64,000 bases of DNA from Sympetrum striolatum. Taxonomy: Eukaryota; Arthropoda; Insecta; Odonata; Libellulidae. The position numbers and the translations under genes are program-made. Location: contig CANPUZ010000061.1 in the NCBI GenBank assembly GCA_947579665.1, positions 434,001 to 498,000 on the forward strand. The letters are read 5' to 3'. Shown here piece after piece: positions 51,540 through 62,742 of this stretch. The number at the start of each line of letters is the position of its first letter. Within the stretch, counting starts at the first letter, position 1. The notes beneath the pieces were generated by a model that did not search any database, was not told the origin of the DNA, and was given only the letters and a program-made list of their open reading frames with translations.

Positions 51540-53925
51540 GGGGATAAAAATTGAAATTTCGCTATAATTCTCAGTTCTCGACGCTTTTTTTGATCAAAAT
51601 GCATGAAAATGACCAAAATTAAGGAAAAAAAAGGGGATAAAGATTGAAATTTCGCTAAAATTCACAGTTTTCGACGCTTTTTTAGATCAAAATGCAAGAA
51701 AATGACCAAAATTAAGGAAAAAAAGGTGATCAAAATTGAAATTTCTCTAAAATTCTCAGTTTTCGACTCTTTTTTAGATCAAAATGCAAGAAATGACGAA
51801 AAATTAAGGAAAAAAGGGGATAAAGATTGAAATTTCGCTAAAATTCTTAGTTTTCGACGCTTTTTTTGATCAAAATGCAAGAAAATGACCAAAATTAAGG
51901 AAAAAAAGGGGATAAAGGTTGAAATTTCGCTAAAATTCTTAGTTCTCGACGGTTTTTTATGATCAAAATGCAAGAAAATGACGAAAATTAAGGAAAAAAA
52001 GGGGATAAAGATTGAAATTTTGCTAAAATTCTCAGTTTTCGACGCTTTTTTTTGATCAAAATGCAAGAAAATGACAAAAATTAAGGAAAAAAAGGGGATA
52101 AAAATAGAAATTTCTCTAAAATTCCTAGTTTTCGACGGTTTTTTTAGATCAAAATGCAAGAAATTACCAAAATTAAGGAAAAAAAGGGGATAAAGTTTTA
52201 ATTCGCTAAAATTCACAGTTTTCGACGCATTTTTAGATCAAAACCCAAGAAAATGACCAAAATTAAGAAAAAAAGGGGATAAAGATTGAAATTTCGCTAA
52301 AATTCTTAGTTTTCGACGCTTTTTTTGATCAAAATGAAAGAAAATGACCAAAATTAAGGAAAATAAGGGGATAAAGGTTGAAATTTCGCTAAAATTCTTA
52401 GTTCTCGACGCATTTTTTGATCAAAATGCAAGAAAATGACGAAAATTAAGGAAAAAAAGGGGATAAAGATTTAAATTTCTTTAGAATTCACAGTTTTCGA
52501 CGCTTTTTTTTGATCAAAATGCAAGAAAATGACCAAAATTAAGGAAAAAAAGGGGATAAAATTGATATTTCTCTAAAATTCTCAGTTTCGACGCTTTTTA
52601 GTTAAAATGCAAGAAAATGACCAAAATTAAGGAAAAAAAGGGGATAAAGATTGAAATTTCGCTAAAATTCTCAGTTTTCGACGCTATTTTGATCAAAATG
52701 CAAGAAAATGACCAAAATAAGGAAAAAAAGGGGAAAAAGATTGAAATTTCGCTAAAATTCTCAGTTTTCGACGCTTTTTTAGATCAAAATGCAAGAAAAT
52801 GACCAAATTAAGGAAAAAAAGGGGATAAAGATTGAAATTTCGCTAAAATCTTAGTTTTCAACTCTTTTTTGATCAAAATGCAAGAAAATGACGAAATTTA
52901 ATGAAAAAACGGGGATAAAGTTTGAAATTTCGCTAAAATTCTTAGTTTTCGACGCTTTTTTTGATCAAAATGCAAGAAAATGAACAAAATTAAGGAAAAT
53001 AAGGGGATAAAAATTGAAATTTCGAATTTCGCTATAATTCTCAGTTCTCGACGCTTTTTTTGATCAAAATGCAAGAAAATGACGAAAATTAAGGAAAAAA
53101 AGGGGATAAAGATTGAAATTTCGCTAAGTTCTCAGTTTTCGACGCTTTTTTGATCAAAATGCAAGAAAATGACCAAAATTAAGGAAAAAAAGTGGATAAA
53201 GATTGAAATTTCGCTAAAATTCTTAGTTTTCGACGCTTTTTTTGATCAAAATGCAAGAAAATGACGAAAATTAAGGAAAAAAAAGGATATAAAGATTGAA
53301 ATTTCGCTAAAGTACTCAGTTTTCGACGCTTTTTTGATCAAAATGCAAGAAAATGACCAAAATTAAGGAAAAAAAAGGGGATAAAGATTGAAATTTCACT
53401 AAAATTCTCATTTTTGACGCTTTTTTTGATCAAAATGCAAGAAAATGACGAAAATAAAGGAAAGAAAGGGGATAAAGATTGAAATTCGCTAAAATTCTTT
53501 GTTTTCGACGCTTTTTTAGATCAAAATGCAAGAAAATGACGAAAATTAAGGAAAAAAAAGGGGATAAAGATTGAAATTTCGCTAAAATTCTTAGTATTCG
53601 ACGCTTTTTTTGATCAAAATGCAAGAAAATGACGAAAATTAAGGAAAAAAGGGATAAAGATTGAAATTTCGCTAAAATTCCCAGATTTCGACTCTTTTTT
53701 AGATCAAAATGCAAGAAAATGACGAAAATAAGGAAAAAAAAAGGGGATAAAGATTTAAATGTGGCTAAAATTCTCAGTTTTCGACGCTTTTTTAGATCAA
53801 AATGCAAATAAGTGACGAAAATTAAGGAAAAAAAGGGGATAAAAATTTAAATTTAGCTAAGATTATCCTTTTGGACGCTTTTTTTGATGAAAATGCAAGA
53901 AAATGAAGAAAATTACGGAAAAAAA
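51540..53925. repeat. About 26-unit tandem copy of the preceding block, indel-rich
   Basis: Starts with an m24/m8 hybrid (51540-51632: gctataattc and ttctcg, then gcatg), followed by m9 to m34. It repeats about 49,120-51,446 at an offset of about 2,477 bp, including the private gactc/aagaaatgac changes. It carries far more one-base indels than its parent: caagaaatt near 52,161, ggataaaattgat near 52,556, cagtttcg and agttaaaatgc near 52,585-52,605, aaaataagg near 52,715, aaaatcttag near 52,847, and a 9-bp doubling gaatttc near 53,022. Confidence 0.88.
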
Positions 53926-54946
53926 GGGGATAAAAATTGAAATTTCGCTAAAATTCTCAGTTTTCGACGCTTTTTTTGATCAAAATGCAAGAAAATGATG
54001 AAAATTAAGGAAAAAAAGGGGATAAAGATTGAAATTTCACTAAAATTCTTAGTTTTCGACGCTTTTTTTGATCAAAATGCAAGAAAATGACCAAAATTAA
54101 GGAAAAAAAGGGGATAAAGGTTGAAATTTCGCTAAAATTCTTAGCTCTGGACGCTTTTTTTGATCAAAATGCAAGAAAATGACGAAAATTAAGGAAAAAA
54201 AAGGGGATAAAGATTGAAATTTCGCTAAAATTCTCAGTTTTCGACGCTTTTTTTGATCAAAATGCAAGAAAATGACCGAAATTAAGGAAAAAAAGGGTAT
54301 AAAAATTGAAATTTCTCTAAAATTCTCAGTTTTCGACGCTTTTTTAGATCAAAATGCAAGAAAATCATCAAAATTAAGGAAACAAAGGGATAAAGATTGA
54401 AATTTCGCTAAAATTCACAGTTCTCGACACTTTTATAGATCAAAACGCAAGAAAATGACGAAAATAAGGAAAAAAAAAGGGGATAAAGATTTAAATGTGG
54501 CTAAAATTCTCAGTTTTCGACGCTTTTTTAGATCAAAATGCAAATAAGTGACGAAAATTAAGGAAAAAAAGGGGATAAAAATTTAAATTTAGCTAAGATT
54601 ATCCTTTTGGACGCTTTTTTTGATGAAAATGCAAGAAAATGAAGAAAATTACGGAAAAAAAGGGGATAAAAATGAAATTTCGCTAAAATTCTCAGTTTTC
54701 GACGCTTTTTTTGATCAAAATGCAAGAAAATGATGAAAATTAAGGAAAAAAAGGGGATAAAGATTGAAATTTCACTAAAATTCTTAGTTTTCGACGCTTT
54801 TTTTGATCAAAATGCAAGAAAATGACCAAAATTAAGGAAAAAAAGGGGATAAAGGTTGAAATTTCGCTAAAATTCTTAGCTCTGGACGCTTTTTTTGATC
54901 AAAATGCAAGAAAATGACGAAAATTAAGGAAAAAAAGGGGATAAAG
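53743..54946. repeat. 8-unit (736-bp) tandem duplication
   Basis: m33 at 53743 is followed by m34, m40, m41, m42, m1, m2 and an m3/m32 hybrid (start cacag, cgacactttta; end acgaaaataagg). m33 then returns at 54479, exactly 736 bp later, with m34, m40, m41 and m42. The second copy ends at 54937 in a unit that begins as m1 and ends as m19 (ttctc, agttaaaaatg). Confidence 0.88.
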
Positions 54947-57140
54947 ATTGAAATTTCTCTAAAATTCTCAGTTTTCGACGCTTTTTTAGTTAAAAATGCA
55001 AGAAAATGACCAAAATTAAGGAAAAAAAGGGGATAAAGATTGAAATTTCGCTAAAATTCTCAGTTTTCGACGCTATTTTTGATCAAAATGCAAGAAAATG
55101 ACCAAAATTAAGGAAAAAAAGGGGAAAAAGATTGAAATTTCGCTAAAATTCTCAGTTTTCGACGATTTTTTTGATCAAAATGCAAGAAAATGACCAAAAT
55201 TAAGGAAAAAAAGGGGATAAAGATTGAAATTTCGCTAAAATTCTTAGTTTTCGTCTCTTTTTTTGATCAAAATGCAAGAAAATGACGAAATTTAATGAAA
55301 AAAAGGTGATAAAGTTTGAAATTTCGCTAAAATTCTTAGTTTTCGACGCTTTTTTTGATCAAAATGCAAGAAAATGAACAAAATTAAGGAAAATAAGGGG
55401 ATAAAAATTGAAATTTCGCTATAATTCTCAGTTCTCGACGCTTTTTTTGATCAAAATGCAAGAAAATGACGAAAATTAAGGAAAAAAAGGGGATAAAGAT
55501 TGAAATTTCGCTAAGTTCTCAGTTTTCGACGCTTTTTTGATCAAAATGCAAGAAAATGACCAAAATTAAGGAAAAAAAGTGGATAAAGATTGAAATTTCG
55601 CTAAAATTCTTAGTTTTCGACGCTTTTTTTGATCAAAATGCAAGAAAATGACGAAAATTAAGGAAAAAAAAGGATATAAAGATTGAAATTTCGCTAAAGT
55701 ACTCAGTTTTCGACGCTTTTTTTGATCAAAATGCAAGAAAATGACCAAAATTAAGGAAAAAAAAGGGGATAAAGATTGAAATTTCACTAAAATTCTCATT
55801 TTTGACGCTTTTTTTGATCAAAATGCAAGAAAATGACGAAAATAAAGGAAAGAAAGGGGATAAAGATTGAAATTCGCTAAAATTCTTTGTTTTCGACGCT
55901 TTTTTAGATCAAAATGCAAGAAAATGACGAAAATTAAGGAAAAAAAGGGGATAAAGATTGAAATTTCGCTAAAATTCTTAGTATTCGACGCTTTTTTTGA
56001 TCAAAATGCAAGAAAATGACGAAAATTAAGGAAAAAAGGGGATAAAGATTGAAATTTCGCTAAAATTCCCAGATTTCGACTCTTTTTTAGATCAAAATGC
56101 AAGAAAATGACGAAAATAAGGAAAAAAAAGGGGATAAAGATTTAAATGTGGCTAAAATTCTCAGTTTTCGACGCTTTTTTAGATCAAAATGCAAATAAGT
56201 GACGAAAATTAAGGAAAAAAAGGGGATAAAAATTTAAATTTAGCTAAGATTATCCTTTTGGACGCTTTTCTTGATGAAAATGCAAGAAAATGAAGAAAAT
56301 TACGGAAAAAAAGGGGATAAAAATTGAAATTTCGCTAAAATTCTCAGTTTTCGACGCTTTTTTTGATCAAAATGCAAGAAAATGATGAAAATTAAGGAAA
56401 AAAAGGGGATAAAGATTGAAATTTCACTAAAATTCTTAGTTTTCGACGCTTTTTTTGATCAAAATGCAAGAAAATGACCAAAATTAAGGGAAAAAAGGGG
56501 ATAAAGGTTGAAATTTCGCTAAAATTCTTAGCTCTGGACGCTTTTTTTGATCAAAATGCAAGAAAATGACGAAAATTAAGGAAAAAAAGGGGATAAAGAT
56601 TGAAATTTCGCTAAAATTCTCAGTTTTCGACGCTTTTTTTGATCAAAATGCAAGAAAATGACCGAAATTAAGGAAAAAAAGGGTATAAAAATTGAAATTT
56701 CTCTAAAATTCTCAGTTTTCGACGCTTTTTTAGATCAAAATGCAAGAAAATCATCAAAATTAAGGAAAAAAAGGGTATAAAGATTGAAATTTCGCTAAAA
56801 TTCACAGTTCTCGACACTTTTATAGATCAAAACGCAAGAAAATGACCAAAATTAAGGAAAAAAATGGGATAATGATTGAAATTTCGCTAAAATTCTTTGT
56901 TTTCGACGCTTTTTTAAATCAAAATGCAAGAAAATGACGAAAATTAAGGAAGAAAAGGGGATAAAGATTGAAATTTCGCTTATATTCTCAGTTTTCGACG
57001 CTTTTTAAGATCAAAATGCAAGAAAATTATGAAAATTACGGAAAAAAAGGGGATAAAGATTGAAATTTGGCTAAAATTCCCAGTTTTCGACTCTTTTTTA
57101 GATCAAAATGCAAGAAAATGACGAAAATTAAGGAAAAAAA
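54947..57140. repeat. HOR stretch m19/m20 to m6
   Basis: After the m1/m19 hybrid (54937-55028) come m20 (55029), m21 (with cgatttttttgatc), m22 (cgtctc), m23 to m27, m29 to m34, m40 to m42 and m1 to m6, with m28 and m35-m39 absent. The m29 unit has the cattttt gacgc variant shared with 50.9 and 53.4 kb. This ties the three copies together as descendants of one block. Confidence 0.85.
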
Positions 57141-58612
57141 GGGGATAATAATTGAAATGTCGCTAAAATTCTCAGTTTTCGACGCTTTTTTAGATCAAAA
57201 TGCAAGAAAATGACGAAAATTAAGGAAAAAAAGGGGATAAAGATTGAAATTTCGCTAAAATTCTTAATTTTCGACGCTTTTTTTGATCAAAATGCATGAA
57301 AATGACCAAAATTAAGGAAAAAAAGGGGATAAAGATTGAAATTTCGCTAAAATTCACAGTTTTCGACGCTTTTTTAGATCAAAATGCAAGAAAATGACCA
57401 AAATTAAGGAAAAAAAGGGGATCAAAATTGAAATTTCTCTAAAATTCTCAGTTTTCGACGCTTTTTTAGATCAAAATGCAAGAAAATGACGAAAATTAAG
57501 GAAAAAAAGGGGATAAAGATTGAAATTTCGCTAAAATTCTTAGTTTTCGACGCTTTTTTTGATCAAAATGCAAGAAAATGACCAAAATTAAGGAAAAAAA
57601 GGGGATAAAGGTTGAAATTTCGCTAAAATTCTTAGTTCTCGACGCTTTTTTTGATCAAAATGCAAGAAAATGACGAAAATTAAGGAAAAAAAGGGGATAA
57701 AGATTGAAATTTTGCTAAAATTCTCAGTTTTCGACGCTTTTTTTGATCAAAATGCAAGAAAATGACGAAAATTTAGGAAAAAAAGGGGATAAAAATAGAA
57801 ATTTCTCTAAAATTCTCAGTTTTCGACGGTTTTTTAGATCAAAATGCAAGAAAATTACCAAAATTAAGGAAAAAAAGGGGATAAAGATTTAAATTTCGCT
57901 AAAATTCACAGTTTTCGACGCATTTTTAGATCAAAACCCAAGAAAATGACCAAAATTAAGGAAAAATTGGGGATAAAGATTGAAATTTCGCTAAAATTCT
58001 TAGTTTTCGACGCTTTTTTTGATCAAAATGCAAGAAAATGACCAAAATTAAGGAAAATAAGGGGATAAAGGTTGAAATTTCGCTAAAATTCTTAGTTCTC
58101 GACGCTTTTTTTGATCAAAATGCAAGAAAATGACGAAAATTAAGGAAAAAAAGGGGATAAAGATTTAAATTTCTTTAGAATTCACAGTTTTCGACGCTTT
58201 TTTTGATCAAAATGCAAGAAAATGACCAAAATTAAGGAAAAAAAGGGGATAAAAATTGATATTTCTCTAAAATTCTCAGTTTTCGACGCTTTTTTAGTTA
58301 AAAATGCAAGAAAATGACCAAAATTAAGGAAAAAAAGGGGATAAAGATTGAAATTTCGCTAAAATTCTCAGTTTTCGACGCTATTTTTGATCAAAATGCA
58401 AGAAAATGACCAAAATTCAGGAAAAAAAGGGGAAAAAGATTGAAATTTCGCTAAAATTCTCAGTTTTCGACGCTTTTTTAGATAAAAATGCAAGAAAATG
58501 ACCAAAATTAAGGAAAAAAAGGGGATAAAGATTGAAATTTCGCTAAAATTCTTAGTTTTCGACTCTTTTTTTGATCAAAATGCAAGAAAATGACGAAAAT
58601 TAAGGAAAAAAA
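57141..58612. repeat. Last complete m7 start: m7 to m22
   Basis: m7 (57141; its end is acg where other m7 copies have aag), m8 to m22. It resembles the cycle at 21149 in its m13, m14 and m15 forms: m14 has ctcag instead of cctag and m15 reads agatttaaatttcgc. m22 ends in acgaaaattaagg instead of the usual cgaaatttaatg, matching the two inserted units that follow. Confidence 0.87.
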
Positions 58613-58796
58613 GGGGATTAAGATTGTAATTTCGCTAAAATTCTCAGTTTTCGATGCTTTTTTAGTCCAAAATGCAAGAAAATGACGAAAATTAAGGAAA
58701 AAAAGGGGATAAAAATTGAAATTTAGCTAAAATTCTCAGTTTTCGATGCTTTTTTAGTCCAAAATGCAAGAAAATGACGAAAATTAGGGAAAAAAA
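58613..58796. repeat. Two gatgc / agtcc units of left-domain type inside the HOR
   Basis: Units at 58613 and 58705 carry cgatgc with agtcc, the signature of 833-2592 and parts of 6.2-8.5 kb. I saw no other agtcc unit between about 8.5 kb and here. They sit between m22 and m23, which are adjacent in other cycles. The first reads ggggattaagattgtaattt, the second has atttagc. Transfer of two units over roughly 50 kb, or from a part of the array outside the window, would explain them. Confidence 0.9.
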
Positions 58797-60997
58797 GGGG
58801 ATAAAGTTTGAAATTTCGCTAAAATTCTTAGTTTTCGACGCTTTTTTTGATCAAAATGCAAGAAAATGAACAAAATTAAGGAAAATAAGGGGATAAAAAT
58901 TGAAATTTCGCTATAATTCTCAGTTCTCGACGCTTTTTTTGATCAAAATGCAAGAAAATGACGAAAATTAAGGAAAAAAAGGGGATAAAGATTGAAATTT
59001 CGCTAAAGTTCTCAGTTTTCGACGCTTTTTTGATCAAAATGCAAGAAAATGACCAAAATTAAGGAAAAAAAGTGGATAAAGATTGAAATTTCGCTAAAAT
59101 TCTTAGTTTTCGACGCTTTTTTTGATCAAAATGCAAGAAAATGACGAAAATTAAGGAAAAAAAAGGATATAAAGATTGAAATTTCGCTAAAGTACTCAGT
59201 TTTCGACGCTTTTTTTGATCAAAATGCAAGAAAATGACCAAAATTAAGGAAAATAAGGGGATAAAGATTGAAATTTCGCTAAAATTCTTAGTTTTCGACG
59301 CTTTTTTAGATCAAAATGCAAGAAAATGACGAAAATTAAGGAAAAAAAGGGGATAAAGATTGAAATTTCACTAAAATTCTCAGTTTTCGACGCTTTTTTT
59401 GATCAAAATGCAAGAAAATGGCGAAAATAAAGGAAAGAAAGGGGATAAAGATTGAAATTCGCTAAAATTCTTTGTTTTCGACGCTTCTTTAGATCAAAAT
59501 GCAAGAAAATGACGAAAATAAGGAAAACAAGGGGATAAAGATTGAAATTTCGCTAAAATTCTTAGTATTCGACGCTTTTTTTGATCAAAATGCAAGAAAA
59601 TGACGAAAATTAAGGAAAAAAAGGGGATAAAGATTGAAATTTCGCTAAGTTCTCAGTTTTCGACGCTTTTTTGATCAAAATGCAAGAAAATGACCAAAAT
59701 TAAGGAAAAAAAGTGGATAAAGATTGAAATTTCGCTAATATTCTTAGTTTTCGACGCTTTTTTTGATCAAAATGCAAGAAAATGACGAAAATTAAGGAAA
59801 AAAAAGGATATAAAGATTGAAATTTCGCTAAAGTACTCAGTTTTCGACGCTTTTTTTGATCAAAATGCAAGAAAATGACCAAAATTAAGGAAAATAAGGG
59901 GATAAAGATTGAAATTTCGCAAAAATTCTTAGTTTTCGACGCTTTTTTAGATCAAAATGCAAGAAAATGACGAAAATTAAGGAAGAAAAGGGGATAAAGA
60001 TTGAAATTTCACTAAAATTCTCAGTTTTCGACGCTTTTTTTGATCAAAATGCAAGAAAATGACGAAAATTAAGGAAAAAAAGGGGATAAAGATTGAAATT
60101 TCGCTAAAATTCTTAGTATTCGACGCTTTTTTTGATCAAAATGCAAGAAAATGACGAAAATTAAGGAAGAAAAGGGGATAAAGATTGAAATTCGCTAAAA
60201 TTCTTTGTTTTCGACGCTTTTTTAGATCAAAATGCAAGAAAATGACGAAAATTAAGGAAAAAAAGGGGATAAAGATTGAAATTTCGCTAAAATTCTTAGT
60301 ATTCGACGCTTTTTTTGATCAAAATGCAAGAAAATGACGAAAATTAAGGAAAAAAGGGGATAAAGATTGAAATTTCGCTAAAATTCCCAGATTTCGACTC
60401 TTTTTTAGATCAAAATGCAAGAAAATGACGAAAATAAGGAAAAAAAAGGGGATAAAGATTTAAATGTGGCTAAAATTCTCAGTTTTCGACGCTTTTTTAG
60501 ATCAAAATGCAAATAAGTGACGAAAATTAAGGAAAAAAAGGGGATAAAAATTTAAATTTAGCTAAGATTATCCTTTTGGACGCTTTTTTTGATGAAAATG
60601 CAAGAAAATGAAGAAAATTACGGAAAAAAAGGGGATAAAGATTGAAATTTCGCTAAAATTCTTAGTTTTCTACACTTTTTTGGATCAAAATGCAAGAAAA
60701 TGACGAAAATAAAGGAAAGGAAGGGGATAAAGATTGAAATTCGCTAAAATTCTTTGTTTTCGACGCTTTTTTAGATCAAAATGCAAGAAAATGACGAAAA
60801 TTAAGGAAAAAAAGGGGATTAAGATTGAAATTTCGCTAAAATTCTTAGTATTCGACGCTTTTTTTGATCAAAATGCAAGAAAATGACGAAAATTAAGGGA
60901 AAAAAGGGGATAAAGATTGAAATTTCGCTAAAATTCCCAGATTTCGACTCTTTTTTAGATCAAAATGCAAGAAAATGACCAAAATTAAGGAAAAAAA
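58797..60997. repeat. HOR m23 to m37 with a 7-unit duplication of m25-m31
   Basis: m23 (58797), m24, m25 (58981), m26 (59072) to m31 (59531), then again m25 (59623), m26 (59713) to m29, an m31-like unit, m30 to m37, and a last unit at 60906-60997 that starts as m32 and ends in acc before m19. The two m25-m31 blocks lie about 641 bp apart. In this terminal region m25 often reads gctaaagttc, one or two bases longer than elsewhere. Confidence 0.85.
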
Positions 60998-62742
60998 GTT
61001 GATAAAAATTGATATTTCTCTAAAATTCTCAGTTTTCGACGCTTTTTTAGTTAAAAATGCAAGAAAATGACCAAAATTAAGGAAAAAAAGGGGATAAAGA
61101 TTGAAATTTCGCTAAAATTCTCAGTTTTCGACGCTATTTTTGATCAAAATGCAAGAAAATGACCAAAATTCAGGAAAAAAAGGGGAAAAAGATTGAAATT
61201 TCGCTAAAATTCTCAGTTTTCGACGCTTTTTTAGATAAAAATGCAAGAAAATGACCAAAATTAAGGAAAAAAAGGGGATAAAGATTGAAATTTCGCTAAA
61301 ATTCTTAGTTTTCGACTCTTTTTTTGATCAAAATGCAAGAAAATGACGAAATTTAATGAAAAAAAGGGGATAAAGTTTGAAATTTCGCTAAAATTCTTAG
61401 TTTTCGACGCTTTTTTTGATCAAAATGCAAGAAAATGAACAAAATTAAGGAAAATAAGGGGATAAAAATTGAAATTTCGCTATAATTCTCAGTTCTCGAC
61501 GCTTTTTTTGATCAAAATGCAAGAAAATGACGAAAATTAAGGAAAAAAAGGGGATAAAGATTGAAATTTCGCTAAAGTTCTCAGTTTTCGACGCTTTTTT
61601 GATCAAAATGCAAGAAAATGACCAAAATTAAGGAAAAAAAGTGGATAAAGATTGAAATTTCGCTAAAATTCTTAGTTTTCGACGCTTTTTTTGATCAAAA
61701 TGCAAGAAAATGACGAAAATTAAGGAAAAAAAAGGATATAAAGATTGAAATTTCGCTAAAGTACTCAGTTTTCGACGCTTTTTTTGATCAAAATGCAAGA
61801 AAATGACCAAAATTAAGGAAAATAAGGGGATAAAGATTGAAATTTCGCTAAAATTCTTAGTTTTCGACGCTTTTTTAGATCAAAATGCAAGAAAATGACG
61901 AAAATTAAGGAAAAAAAGGGGATAAAGATTGAAATTTCACTAAAATTCTCAGTTTTCGACGCTTTTTTTGATCAAAATGCAAGAAAATGACGAAAATAAA
62001 GGAAAGAAAGGGGATAAAGATTGAAATTCGCTAAAATTCTTTGTTTTCGACGCTTTTTTAGATCAAAATGCAAGAAAATGACGAAAATTAAGGAAAACAA
62101 GGGGATAAAGATTGAAATTTCGCTAAAATTCTTAGTATTCGACGCTTTTTTTGATCAAAATGCAAGAAAATGACGAAAATTAAGGAAAAAAAGGGGATAA
62201 AGATTGAAATTTCGCTAAGTTCTCAGTTTTCGACGCTTTTTTGATCAAAATGCAAGAAAATGACCAAAATTAAGGAAAAAAAGTGGATAAAGATTGAAAT
62301 TTCGCTAAAATTCTTAGTTTTCGACGCTTTTTTTGATCAAAATGCAAGAAAATGACGAAAATTAAGGAAAAAAAAGGATATAAAGATTGAAATTTCGCTA
62401 AAATTCTTAGTTTTCTACACTTTTTTGGATCAAAATGCAAGAAAATGACGAAAATAAAGGAAAGGAAGGGGATAAAGATTGAAATTCGCTAAAATTCTTT
62501 GTTTTCGACGCTTTTTTAGATCAAAATGCAAGAAAATGACGAAAATTAAGGAAAAAAAGGGGATTAAGATTGAAATTTCGCTAAAATTCTTAGTATTCGA
62601 CGCTTTTTTTGATCAAAATGCAAGAAAATGACGAAAATTAAGGGAAAAAAGGGGATAAAGATTGAAATTTCGCTAAAATTCCCAGATTTCGACTCTTTTT
62701 TAGATCAAAATGCAAGAAAATGACCAAAATTAAGGAAAAAAA
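60998..62742. repeat. 19-unit HOR form, copy 1
   Basis: m19 (starts gttg) to m31, m25, m26, an m27/m35 hybrid (62376-62467), m36, m37, m32, then m19 again at 62743, a period of 1,745 bp. Relative to the preceding stretch the hybrid removes the block between m27 and m35. Shared private changes (agataaaaatgc and attcagg in m20/m21) tie it to 58,245-58,500. Confidence 0.87.
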
